Source of the DNA: JBBQXY01 sp038209195 | GTDB lineage: Bacteria > Chloroflexota > Ktedonobacteria > Ktedonobacterales > Ktedonobacteraceae | Length of the DNA: 52,486 bases | NCBI GenBank assembly: GCA_038209195.1 | Contig: JBBQXY010000019.1 | Location: forward strand, 1 to 52,486 | Reading direction: 5' to 3' | Shown: piece after piece, positions 9,301 through 17,058 of the stretch | How positions within the stretch are numbered: position 1 is the first letter of the stretch | How the letters are laid out: each line of letters begins with the position of its first letter | The notes under the pieces: model-generated | Databases searched by the model: none | What the model saw: only the letters and a program-made list of their open reading frames with translations | Told to the model about the DNA's origin: nothing | Position numbers and translations under genes: made by a program

Positions 9301-10511
9301 CCACCCAGTACTAGCGCGATCGCCACATACGGCAGCACAGCCACAACCTTGCGTTGTAAACCAGTCTTAGCTGGTTGCAGATGCACATAACGTACCAAGG
9401 TCAGCAAAAAAGTGGCGGCAACCAGTGTCAAGAAAGGATAGATGGGTAGCATATAGCGCATAAATTTGACGTAGAAGTCGCCTACTATGGCGCCGTAGAC
9501 GACGACCCAGGAGAGCACAACTATCCAAAGAGTTGCTTCACGCTGCCATATGCGCCAACAGAGCCACACTAATCCGATACCTACCGCTAGCCCCAATGTC
9601 ACGCCCATACCCCAGAAAAACATGTTTTGCGCTTCATTAAGATACGGCACCGTCCCAGCGAACTGCCGTACATACGGTAAATCTGCCAGACCACGGGCGA
9701 GATCACCCTGATCCTTCACCTGTTGCACAAAATTCGTTTCGTCCAGCAGTGCATAGGGCATAACTATAAGAAATGAGGCCATTGTTATGCACAGCAGTAC
9801 CAGCAGGGCGATGAGAGACGAGAAGAAGTCACGTTTGTAGAAGCGCAAAATGAAGGCAACGATGATAGGTACGATGAGCGGCGCGGCACTAAATTTTGTG
9901 GCTACCGCCAATCCATAGCCAAGGCCAGCAATAATAGACCAACGCACGGGTGCTTCAGTACGAACCAGTGCGACACAGGCGAGTACGGTGAGCATGACAA
10001 AGAAGAGGAGCACGGTATCTACTACGTAGAAGTGTGAGAGTTGCAGTTGTAATGGCGTGAACGCTACCAGGGCGGTCGCGAGTAAAGCAACACCCCAGGC
10101 GTGATTACGATCACGAGTATGATCTTCCACTAGCAGCAAGCCCAGCCAGCCAGTCAGTAGAATGGTACCGCAATCAAAAAGGGCCGAAAGCACTCGGCCT
10201 ACCAGTGTTAGTCCTATCATAGTGCCCAGTTGCGGGTTCATATGTGACAGAAGATTGCCCGCCAAGGCCAGAAGGTACAGCGGAAACGAGCCATACGCGA
10301 AAAAGTGCGGATTGAGCGGAGAATTGACAGGGTCCATGAACTGTGCCAAGCTATGAGGCCAGGATAAGGCCAGCACGCGGAAGAGGATTTGTCGCTCATC
10401 TGGTTGGAAGCTGTTCCCTTGATCCCAATTCAGGCCATACAGGCGCAAAGCCAGACCCAGTAAAGCCATGCCCACAAGGGCCCATAGACGCCAACGCACT
10501 ATGCTTTTCAA
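6318..10511 (-). CDS. GT39-YYY fusion membrane glycosyltransferase
   Basis: A 1397-residue protein made of two membrane modules. Residues 1 to about 600 are a GT39/PMT-like module, with the catalytic-type Asp-Glu in QPDERQ near residue 40 and a hydrophilic extracytoplasmic part at about 420-600. Residues from about 630 to 1397 form a YYY (DUF2298) module with EKPMELAFL, YDPWFSGG and INYYYYGY near residue 800, ending in ANGVTIYEVIK. The TTG at 10511 is preceded by GGAG with 8 bases between. The gene is followed after about 170 bases by the shorter YYY gene and then the Agl23-like gene. Fusion of GT39 and YYY suggests the two modules work on one lipid-linked sugar; the substrate is unknown. Confidence 0.85.
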   Translation of the reverse strand: MKSIVRWRLWALVGMALLGLALRLYGLNWDQGNSFQPDERQILFRVLALSWPHSLAQFMDPVNSPLNPHFFAYGSFPLYLLALAGNLLSHMNPQLGTMIGLTLVGRVLSALFDCGTILLTGWLGLLLVEDHTRDRNHAWGVALLATALVAFTPLQLQLSHFYVVDTVLLFFVMLTVLACVALVRTEAPVRWSIIAGLGYGLAVATKFSAAPLIVPIIVAFILRFYKRDFFSSLIALLVLLCITMASFLIVMPYALLDETNFVQQVKDQGDLARGLADLPYVRQFAGTVPYLNEAQNMFFWGMGVTLGLAVGIGLVWLCWRIWQREATLWIVVLSWVVVYGAIVGDFYVKFMRYMLPIYPFLTLVAATFLLTLVRYVHLQPAKTGLQRKVVAVLPYVAIALVLGGSMFQGLALLNVYSQPNTRIQASEWIYSHIKAGSVLTYEQWDDPLPVAIGNNTPDIYQQATYPDATGQLQTGLDLYGDDTTAKAQMLAKLLPTIDAITMPTDRLDKSIPRLPFRYPLTIHYYQLLFSGQLGFRLAATFSNHPNLFGITLDDSNADESYSVFDHPTARIFVRENPYPYTSDQLLQKLLQGVQLPPMGAQLSGTQRSLLLTPQQIADDQQSPPFGVQFPAGSIANTVPVLIWWLAILALGLLAYPFVFAIFRVLADRGYIFSKTLGILLLAYSAWLLASLHLLAFSQLSVWLIVGAFLLCSLAMGFWQRERLWAFLRSHWRLLLLEEGLFTLAFLLFVGIRSLNPDAWHIFLGGEKPMELAFLNAILRSSYMPPYDPWFSGGYINYYYYGYVIWGSIIKLTGIVPTTAFNLIIPTLFALTFTGVFALLYNLTRRVWVGLLGGYFAALIGNFDGLIQLKGQIADTLSHLPPSPFNYWQSSRIIPFTINEFPFWSFLFADVHPHVMDLPLAVLMLGIVATLFLSGSEEDSTLGTRRRERYGLYLLAAFVFGTITCVNTWDMPVYALVLATVLLVRTFQQKRMGAKLELWLALGFSLLTFALLFGLGYLFYWPFYRSYEQLYVNGIGLVTQGTSLSDYLIVFGFWLFLALCFFLLELYRRWATKNGTMYERRRIVGYLLLSGVVLTFITLLGLKTLLIALLGLGIVLYVLWERGQRGKGAKESAVRFAYLLLLLGLCITLGQEIVYVRDFLDGGDYFRMNTVFKFSMQAWLCFAIGGALAVRQIWTFLRGTLRHIWSVSLVVLVLGCSVFLTEGTVARINDHAEWAALVGSQALQSADYTPTLDGFAFAYTFYLADAQAITWLNNNVAGSPVVLEGAALASYQWYNRVSVYTGLPDVLGWPDHVSEQRYDYQSINRAADINIMYTTTDGAMALEFLHYYHVRYIYVGPLEQQLYGTQPTNGLAKFDRMVGDSLRIVYRANGVTIYEVIK

Positions 10512-10527
10512 GCCTATAACTCCACAA

Positions 10528-11502
10528 TCAAGTGAGCTGTAAAAGCTCCTCTTCCATCTCTCGCCATACTATTTGCTCTGCCTGCACGAGGTTCATAGAC
10601 TGATGCAACCCGGTGGCCTGATTCAACTTGGTCGCCACCCGCTGGCGAAATTTCGTAAAATATGTGCGCTGCACTGTGCTGGAAGGCATGTGCCAGAGTT
10701 CCATACTCTGCAACGGGTAAAACTCCTCAATCTCAAATGCCAACCCTATCATGTCCGCGTAACATTGGATAAGTTCAAGGCGAGAGGAGGTAAAATAGTC
10801 AAATTGTGTGCTTGAGACAAGGAAACAGCCCGCGATGTGATCGCTCCTCAGAATAGGGTAGGCGGTTGAGCTTTTCTCATATTCAGTCTGTTTGGCGGGA
10901 AACATGCCATGGTTGCCATCTAAATTTTGCAAAACAAGTGGCCTCCCCTGGGTTGCCACGTAACCAGCCATGGATTCCGCGCCCAGGAAGAGCGATTTGC
11001 TTTCCAGGTTTCGCTCCCAGGGAGTTGTACCGATGCCAAACCCCTCACGCAGACTATGAATCTTGCCATCAGTCCACTGTGACATACAACGAACAATGAT
11101 GATCGCTATGCCCTGGTGGTGCGGATCCAGTTGTTCACTCGCCTGTTGCAAAATCATTTGATGAATGGTCTGGAAGCGCATCGATGAAGGAACATTGGAA
11201 AAGGTATGGAAGACACGGGCGTAAAATTCGGAGGGAATCTCTGTCTCGCTCTCATCAAATGTATCATTTTGGATGGATAGGGCGAGGTCAGCAGGCAGTA
11301 ATGCTAACAAGGCATCACGGTAGGCAGGTAGAGATTGCAGTAATCGATGCAGATTTTGTGGACGCGGCTTCATAGAATCACTTTTTGTCCAGCGCATCAA
11401 GGTAAAAGGAGTTATCTCCAGTTCACTGGCAATGCGGTTCCGCTCTGCTGGGTCTTCAATAATGTGTCCTAATAATTCGCGCCATGTCATGGGGTTCTGC
11501 AT
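10528..11502 (-). CDS. GAF-domain protein with N-terminal HTH-like region
   Basis: A 324-residue soluble protein. Residues 5-60 (starting TWRELLGHIIED and including ELEITPFTLMRWT) look like a small helix-turn-helix. Residues about 130-270 fit a GAF domain: a GTTPWERNLE stretch, GYVATQGRPLVLQN, then AYPILRSDHIAGCFLVSS and a final long helix. It probably senses a small ligand and acts on transcription, but neither ligand nor target can be seen. The ATG at 11502 has a GGGGGT purine tract upstream. It stops 16 bases before the GT39-YYY fusion, so it may lead that operon and could regulate it. Confidence 0.6.
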   Translation of the reverse strand: MQNPMTWRELLGHIIEDPAERNRIASELEITPFTLMRWTKSDSMKPRPQNLHRLLQSLPAYRDALLALLPADLALSIQNDTFDESETEIPSEFYARVFHTFSNVPSSMRFQTIHQMILQQASEQLDPHHQGIAIIIVRCMSQWTDGKIHSLREGFGIGTTPWERNLESKSLFLGAESMAGYVATQGRPLVLQNLDGNHGMFPAKQTEYEKSSTAYPILRSDHIAGCFLVSSTQFDYFTSSRLELIQCYADMIGLAFEIEEFYPLQSMELWHMPSSTVQRTYFTKFRQRVATKLNQATGLHQSMNLVQAEQIVWREMEEELLQLT

Positions 11503-11591
11503 ATGTATTTCTACCCCCTACTCAAATATCACCCTTGTCTTAACTGTGCCTAATGATAGCAGTTTAACCAATAAACGTCAATCAAAAAAGT

Positions 11592-11661
11592 TGGGTTATC
11601 AAATGAAAGAGGAAGAGATCAGTTAGAATACTGATCTCTTCCTCTTTCATTTGATAACCCA
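11592..11661 (-). terminator. 32-bp-arm perfect hairpin, terminator of clpC
   Basis: Two perfectly complementary arms of 32 bases (11592-11623 and 11630-11661) flank a 6-base loop TAGAAT. Read on the minus strand, the hairpin begins 6 bases after the clpC stop and is followed after three bases by TTTTTT, so it fits an intrinsic terminator of clpC. It is far longer than usual terminators, and its arms have low GC content. Confidence 0.75.
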
Positions 11662-11667
11662 TGTTCT

Positions 11668-14136
11668 CTAAAAACTATTTTGCGGTATAAGAGCTAAGGT
11701 ATGCACTGTCAATTTGTCATCGGCGGCATCGACAGTGATGGTATCGCCTGGGGCAAAGGTGCCACGGAGAATGGACTCGGCCAACATATCTTCCAGCATG
11801 CGTTGCACCGTTCTGCGCAGCGGTCGTGCTCCGTAGACTGGATCGAAGCCATACTTGACCAGCAAAGCACGAGCAGCATCCGACACCTGGAGGTTAATAT
11901 CTTGCTGAGCGATATGATCTTGCGTTTGCGCTACCATCAAGTCTACAATCTCACGCAGGTGTCCTGGTTCCAGCCTATGGAAAGGCACAATCTCGTCGAT
12001 GCGGTTGAGCAGTTCAGGCCTGAATAGGTCTTTTAACGCCAGTGTGACCTGCGTTCGTATGCTCTCAAGGTCGTGCGCTTGTTGTTCTTCCACGTTGCGC
12101 TTTTTCGTGATAAAAGCCATCTCGCGTTTCTCTAACTGGGCGGTACCAACATTCGAGGTAATGATGATGATAGTATTTTTAAAACTGACAGTTTTCCCTT
12201 GTGCATCGGTCAGACTGCCATCATCCAACACTTGTAGTAGCAGATCAAAGACTTTTGGGTGAGCCTTTTCAATCTCATCGAAAAGAACAACGCTATACGG
12301 ACGGCGATGAACAGCCTCTGTCAACTGCCCGCCTTGATCGTAGCCGATATAACCCGGAGGGGCACCTATCAAACGTGCGGCATGATGGCTCTCCATAAAT
12401 TCTGACATATCGAGCTTAATCATCGCATTCTCATCGCCAAAGAGTGACCCTGCCAGGGCGCGCGCAAGTTCAGTCTTGCCCACACCAGTAGGGCCAACGA
12501 AGATGAACGAGCCAATGGGGCGACGACTGTCACGTAAGTTGGTACGTGAGCGGCGCACCGCCTTTGCGACCGCTTGCACTGCATCGTGCTGCCCGATGAC
12601 ACGCCGATGAAGTTCGTCTTCCAATTTTAATAAACGCTCGGCCTCTTCACTGGTGATTTGCTGCACTGGAATGCCAGTCCACATCGCAACGACTGTAGCG
12701 ATATCCTGTTCTCCCACCACTGGTCGGTATTGCTCATCCAATGTAGAGGTCTGTTCGGCAACGCGTAGTTCCTGGCACACGAGGATTTCTCGCGCACGAT
12801 GCTTCGAGGCCGTGACAAAGTCGCGATGCACAATAGCGTATTCCTTGGCGCGCTGCATCATCACTAATTCTTCGCGCAGGCTGCGTACCTGGCTAGGAGC
12901 CACAGAGCGTTGCACACATACGCGTGCCGACGCTTCATCGATCAAATCTATGGCTTTGTCTGGCTGATAGCGGTTCTGAATGTAGCGAGAGGACATCTGC
13001 ACGGCAGCGATCAGTGCTTCATCGGAAATCGTAACACGGTGGAAATCGGCATAACGTGTACGCAAGCCTCGCAGAATCTCTAACGTCTCCGTCACAGTTG
13101 TTTCAGGGACCTGCACAATCTGGAAACGACGTTCCAGCGCGGCATCGGTTTCAATGGTTTTTCGATAATCGTCCATTGTCGTGGCTGCGATGCATTGAAA
13201 TTCCCCTCGTGCCAACATGGGCTTGAACAGATTCGCCGCGTCGACGGAGCCTTCCGCTACACCTGTGCCAACCAGAGAATGCAGTTCGTCAATGACGACA
13301 ATAATACCCCGCGCGGTGATAATTTCCTGGGTGATACGCTTCAAGCGTTCTTCAAAGTCGCCGCGAAACTTCGTGCCAACGGTGAGCAGACCTACGTCCA
13401 GTGACACCACGCGGCAACCCAACAAGTTTTCCGGTACCGTACCTTGCAGGATGCGCAAAGCCAAACCCTCGGCAATAGCCGTTTTTCCTACACCAGCAGG
13501 ACCGATCAGCACGGGATTGTTCTTTGAGCGACGCGACAAAATTTGCATCGTTCGCTCTAGCTCTGCCTCGCGCCCAATCATGGGATCAAGCTGACCCGCC
13601 ATTGCCGCCGAAGTCAGATCACGACTGACCTGGTTCAACGTCGGTGTTGCATCATACTTGGCCTGAAATTGCGTTGCGGCGTTTTCTTCGCTACCCTCAC
13701 CGCTCAGTCGAGTCAAGATATTTTGCCGTGTTACATTGAGGTATATACCAAAACTTTCCAGTACCCCCACCGTAATCCCGTCGCGTTCACTGAACAGGCC
13801 AAGCAAGATATGCTCCACGCCGATCAGCTCCGCCTCAACACTTTTAGCTTCTTGTTCGGCACTGGTTAACACGCTCCTTGCGACCACGCTCAAGGAGGGT
13901 TCTCCCAGAAACGCCTTGTTGCCACGCCCCATCACAAATTCCAGAGCCTGGGCCACACGAACGGTACTCACATGCAAATCCGCAAATATCCCCTCGATAA
14001 ACGTGTCTTTTAACTTGAGTATACCAAGCATTAAATGCTCTGCCCCAACGGAGCGGTGCCTCAGTCGTTGCGCCTCTTCACGGGCTAGAACCAGCACCTG
14101 CCGGGCCTGTGGAGTATAGTGGTTCAGTCGGCTCAT
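11668..14136 (-). CDS. clpC: ATP-dependent Clp protease ATP-binding subunit ClpC
   Basis: An 822-residue Hsp100 unfoldase. Two Clp_N repeats lie at residues about 5-145. The first AAA module has Walker A GPAGVGKT (212-219) and the IDELH Walker B. A coiled middle domain of moderate length sits around 415-470. The second AAA module has GPTGVGKTE near 547 and LFDEIEKAHP, and a D2-small domain ends the protein with GARPLRRTVQ. It feeds unfolded proteins to ClpP, which is not in the window. The start ATG has an AAAGGTGA ribosome site 5 bases away. I see no CIRCE element (TTAGCACTC-N9-GAGTGCTAA) or obvious CtsR box upstream. The gene is probably a single transcription unit closed by the long hairpin downstream. 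Confidence 0.95.
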   Translation of the reverse strand: MSRLNHYTPQARQVLVLAREEAQRLRHRSVGAEHLMLGILKLKDTFIEGIFADLHVSTVRVAQALEFVMGRGNKAFLGEPSLSVVARSVLTSAEQEAKSVEAELIGVEHILLGLFSERDGITVGVLESFGIYLNVTRQNILTRLSGEGSEENAATQFQAKYDATPTLNQVSRDLTSAAMAGQLDPMIGREAELERTMQILSRRSKNNPVLIGPAGVGKTAIAEGLALRILQGTVPENLLGCRVVSLDVGLLTVGTKFRGDFEERLKRITQEIITARGIIVVIDELHSLVGTGVAEGSVDAANLFKPMLARGEFQCIAATTMDDYRKTIETDAALERRFQIVQVPETTVTETLEILRGLRTRYADFHRVTISDEALIAAVQMSSRYIQNRYQPDKAIDLIDEASARVCVQRSVAPSQVRSLREELVMMQRAKEYAIVHRDFVTASKHRAREILVCQELRVAEQTSTLDEQYRPVVGEQDIATVVAMWTGIPVQQITSEEAERLLKLEDELHRRVIGQHDAVQAVAKAVRRSRTNLRDSRRPIGSFIFVGPTGVGKTELARALAGSLFGDENAMIKLDMSEFMESHHAARLIGAPPGYIGYDQGGQLTEAVHRRPYSVVLFDEIEKAHPKVFDLLLQVLDDGSLTDAQGKTVSFKNTIIIITSNVGTAQLEKREMAFITKKRNVEEQQAHDLESIRTQVTLALKDLFRPELLNRIDEIVPFHRLEPGHLREIVDLMVAQTQDHIAQQDINLQVSDAARALLVKYGFDPVYGARPLRRTVQRMLEDMLAESILRGTFAPGDTITVDAADDKLTVHTLALIPQNSF

Positions 14137-14381
14137 TTTTTCACCTTTTCCGAATAAAGTAGCATCAGCACATCCTGCGCCAACTCAATTCATATGATTC
14201 TTTATCGGAAAAGTTCTGATTTTCGGCAAGGGACAAAGCTGATCAAGGATGATTCGAAGATGAATCAAGGACTATTGGGGAAGTATTTGCGTAAATTTTC
14301 GCTTTATCTAGAGAGAGGCGAACTTTTGCCGATCAGGTGACGATCAATACTCACGGCAGTTAGCTCCTCCAACCAGACAAA

Positions 14382-14669
14382 TTAGGAAGCCCAGCTAACA
14401 GCTATTGTTTCGTATGCCATGCCCTCAAAATGCTGCTCAGCTTCCGCCCATGACATGGTAGCATCAGCTATTACGGGACGTTCTACATTGGTTTGCCCAT
14501 AAAGTTGAACAGCTTCTAGACGACGCCGTTCATATTCACGCTGAGATATTTCGCCTTGCTTGGGCAGTCCCTCATGTCGCACAGCCATCATAGGGCCATA
14601 CCATGCTAATTTGCCATCCTTATGCACAAGAATACGGGCAAAACGATTAGGCTGCTGTTTTTGTGCCAA
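14382..14669 (-). CDS. Small hypothetical protein, 95 residues
   Basis: I do not recognise this protein. It starts at TTG with a textbook ribosome site (GGAGGTG, 5 bases before), which supports it as a real gene. The product is basic at the N-terminus (AQKQQPNRFARILVHKDG) and continues with a short beta-type segment and a charged helix (ISQREYERRRLEAVQLYG). It has no signal peptide, membrane helix or cysteine. It lies alone between clpC and the tRNA gene on the same strand, 245 bases before clpC. Confidence 0.55.
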   Translation of the reverse strand: MAQKQQPNRFARILVHKDGKLAWYGPMMAVRHEGLPKQGEISQREYERRRLEAVQLYGQTNVERPVIADATMSWAEAEQHFEGMAYETIAVSWAS

Positions 14670-15173
14670 CTGAACACCTCCAAAATTCGGGTAAATACTG
14701 TTGCGTTTTCCCTACCACTTCTGTTCAGGAAGTCAATGGTTTATAGCTTCCGACTATAAGAAATACAAGAACGCTCTCGCTGAGCTTCTGCTTATCGGAA
14801 AGCGCGTAATGATAGGTATGTAACAAATTCTCAAAGAATTGGCTTCCACCGCTATTGTATCACTCGCTGCTCTGTGCGGTCAATTAGATTGGGGCTTGTT
14901 GTTTTTCGGCGAGTGACAATTTCTACCGTTTGACCGAAGCTGGCAAGTACCTAATTGCCAACGCCCACACATTACTAATTTGCCCACCATCACGGCATGC
15001 GTTGCTAAGGTTCCATTGTTCTACGCCTCTATGGGGGAGCGTAGAAGAAACAGCAATGCATGCCGTGATGGCATAATAGTTGAGGAAGATGAAGTGACGA
15101 TTAAATAGTTGAGGAATAGGAATTTCCCTACCCATAAAAAATAAGGTAGCTCCACTGGCTACCTTATGTTGGG
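14670..15173. other. Gene-free stretch holding a compound palindrome
   Basis: No credible gene is seen. The main structure is a compound inverted repeat: outer arms 14987-15006 and 15052-15071 (20 bases, one mismatch) and inner arms TTCTACGC (15019-15026) and GCGTAGAA (15039-15046). A 213-base minus-strand frame over it has no ribosome site and encodes a protein with no recognisable features; I regard it as chance. The tRNA terminator lies at the right end. Confidence 0.5.
15135..15167 (-). terminator. Intrinsic terminator of tRNA-Arg
   Basis: On the minus strand a perfect 10-bp stem (ATAAGGTAGC with GCTACCTTAT) around a 7-base loop is followed directly by TTTTTT. It begins 7 bases after the tRNA 3' end. 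Confidence 0.85.
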
Positions 15174-15246
15174 CGATCCCGAGAGGGCTCGAACCTCCGG
15201 CCTACAGTTCCGCAAACTGTCGCTCTATCCACTGAGCTACGGGATC
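15174..15246 (-). tRNA. tRNA-Arg(GCG)
   Basis: The minus strand reads GATCCCG, then TAGCTCAGT..., and closes with CGGGATC plus discriminator G, giving a full cloverleaf of 73 bases. The anticodon arm is ACAGT-TTGCGGA-ACTGT, so the anticodon is GCG and the decoded codons are CGC/CGU (Arg). The T-loop reads GGTTCGAGCC. CCA is not encoded. A minus-strand promoter about 85 bases upstream and the terminator just downstream make it a single-gene unit. Most bacteria read CGN with ACG (inosine), so a GCG species is less usual. Confidence 0.93.
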
Positions 15247-15337
15247 ATGGATTGGCTTGTAGTGCAGATCGGCTAATTGGCTTTAGCACCAACTACGCTT
15301 TTTGCTCTGCATCATCGCACCTGTCGTTACGAAAAGT

Positions 15338-15366
15338 ATTGTACAGCAATAGACACTAATTGTCAA
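15338..15366 (-). promoter_or_regulatory. Consensus promoter of tRNA-Arg
   Basis: On the minus strand TTGACA (15361-15366), 17 bases, then TACAAT (15338-15343): a near-perfect sigma-70-type promoter pointing at the tRNA gene, predicting a start near 15331 and a leader of about 85 bases. Confidence 0.8.
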
Positions 15367-15500
15367 GCATTTTTGGCGTCGTAGATTTTCGTTACCTTTG
15401 TACTGTCCTGAACGTGAAAATAATGAGCTTACATATTTAGCATTATCTTGTAGTTTTTGCAAGCTAAGAAACATCGGTCAATTAACGAAGGAGAAAAGGG

Positions 15501-16370
15501 ATGTCCATTGCTACCCAACCCTTTGGTCGCTCAGGCCATAGCAGTACACGTACCATCTTCGGAGCCGCATCCCTCGGCAATGTCAGCCAGGAGGAGGCAG
15601 ATCGCACCCTGGACGTGTTGCTACAGTATGGTGTAAACCACATTGACGTGGCATCAACCTACGGAGATGCTGAACTCCGTATCGCACCATGGTTAGCACG
15701 CTATCGTTCGCAGTTCTATTTGGCGACCAAGGGCGATGCGCGCACTGCGCAAGCGGCAAAAGAGGAACTACACCGTTCCCTCGAACGAATGCAGGTCGAT
15801 TACGTTGACCTCTGGCAGTTACACAGCCTCGCCGACCCAATTGAATGGGACATCGCGTTGAGTCCTGGTGGCGCGATTGAGGCCGCCATAGAGGCTAAAA
15901 AGCAGGGGTTGATACGCGCTATCGGCGTGACAGGACACGGCTTACAGATCGCTGCCACCCTTCGTCGCAGTCTGGAGCGCTTTGACTTCGATGCCGTCCT
16001 GCTGCCTTACAACTACATCACCATGCAGAACCCCTACTATGCCGAAAACTTCAATGCCCTACTTGCGACCTGTCAGCAGCGTAACGTTGCCGTGCAGACG
16101 ATCAAGTCCATTGCCTACAAACCCTGGATGGGTCGCAAACACACGCATGGCACATGGTACGAGCCATTAGAGAAGCAGCAGGATATCGATCTAGCCGTCC
16201 ACTACGTGCTCAAACAGCCCGGTATTTTCCTGAACACCGTTGGCGATATTCACCTGCTCCCTAAAGTGCTCGATGCCGCCAGTCGTTTCCAGGAAGGTTC
16301 AGCAGAGCCAAGCGACGTGCACATGCACGCACTGGTGACGCAGCTAGGAATGGAGCCATTATTTGTCTAA
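15501..16370 (+). CDS. Aldo/keto reductase family protein
   Basis: A 289-residue NAD(P)H-dependent oxidoreductase of the AKR fold. The tetrad is visible: Asp49 (HIDVAS), Tyr54 (STYGDAE), Lys77 (LATKGD) and His108 (WQLHSL). It begins PFGRSGHSSTRTIFGAASLG, typical of the family, and is somewhat short, with an abbreviated C-terminus (FLNTVGDIHLLPKVLDAA is kept). The ATG is preceded by AAGGAG. It is a single gene converging on an ArsR-type gene; the two are separated by a hairpin. The substrate cannot be predicted. Confidence 0.88.
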   Translation: MSIATQPFGRSGHSSTRTIFGAASLGNVSQEEADRTLDVLLQYGVNHIDVASTYGDAELRIAPWLARYRSQFYLATKGDARTAQAAKEELHRSLERMQVDYVDLWQLHSLADPIEWDIALSPGGAIEAAIEAKKQGLIRAIGVTGHGLQIAATLRRSLERFDFDAVLLPYNYITMQNPYYAENFNALLATCQQRNVAVQTIKSIAYKPWMGRKHTHGTWYEPLEKQQDIDLAVHYVLKQPGIFLNTVGDIHLLPKVLDAASRFQEGSAEPSDVHMHALVTQLGMEPLFV

Positions 16371-16430
16371 CTCTTATCAGCAAAAATAGCTCACTGACAA
16401 TGCTGCTCAGCGAAGTCGCCATTTACACAA

Positions 16431-16473
16431 TAGGAGTCTACCAGCAGAAAGAATTCGCTGTTGTAGACTCCTA
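16431..16473. terminator. Hairpin between convergent genes
   Basis: TAGGAGTCTAC and GTAGACTCCTA form an 11-bp stem, extended inward by CAGC/GCTG. It lies between the ends of the aldo/keto reductase (plus) and the ArsR-type gene (minus), so it can serve as a shared terminator, although the flanking T runs are weak. Confidence 0.55.
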
Positions 16474-16515
16474 CTTCCTATCCTACTGGTGAGACATGTA
16501 CACCTTGAGCGGAAA

Positions 16516-16929
16516 TTATGCCAGGTTATTGATGACTTCTCGTGCGCGCGTCAGGGCTTCACGGCGTACATAGTAGTAAGCCCACAGCCCTTTCTTGCGG
16601 CAATCCACTAGACCGGCATCGCGCAAGATGCGCAAGTGGTGTGAAATCGTAGGTTGCTCCAGGGTGAAGCTCTCCACAATCTCGAAGACACAGACTTCGC
16701 CCTCGTGACGGCTCAGTAAACTTAAAATTCGCAGACGAGTGGGGTCAGCCAGCGCTTTGAGCAAACGGGCTTGACCAACGGCGTCATCCTCAGTAAGTGT
16801 AGGTGCAAATTTGGGGGTAACATTGACTAATGTGTTACCAATCGCCGTTTGCCGTTGTAAAACACCTACTGATGAACTCCCGTGCGAGGGAATTGAGTGG
16901 CCCGAATTTACTTGGTTCATTGTTGTCAT
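16516..16929 (-). CDS. ArsR-family transcriptional repressor
   Basis: A winged-helix protein with the ArsR signature: RLLKALADPTRLRILSLL (residues 56-72), the recognition segment QPTISHHLRILRDAGLV (92-108) and the wing KKGLWAYYYV. The metal site of classic ArsR proteins, ELCVC, appears as EVCVF (79-82 plus context) with only one cysteine (Cys80); another lies at Cys110. So arsenic-type sensing is doubtful and it may respond to another signal. A longer frame reaches 17055, but the ATG at 16929 has GGGAGG upstream and gives the family's normal length (137 residues). It follows aspS by about 130 bases. Confidence 0.85.
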   Translation of the reverse strand: MTTMNQVNSGHSIPSHGSSSVGVLQRQTAIGNTLVNVTPKFAPTLTEDDAVGQARLLKALADPTRLRILSLLSRHEGEVCVFEIVESFTLEQPTISHHLRILRDAGLVDCRKKGLWAYYYVRREALTRAREVINNLA

Positions 16930-17058
16930 ATTCTTCTTCCATCCTCCCAACCTGATTTCAAAACTGTGATAGTTTTTCGAGTAAACCTCTACATGTATTA
17001 TACTAAAGTATCCAAATCTAGAGGTATTAGCTTTTACACCGACAAACATCTGCAAAAA

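Noticed and set aside
14137..14381. CIRCE heat-shock element before clpC
   Set aside because: No TTAGCACTC-N9-GAGTGCTAA or close variant is present in the stretch.
14923..15135. 70-residue minus-strand open frame
   Set aside because: It is formed mostly by the compound palindrome, has no ribosome site and shows no protein-like pattern.
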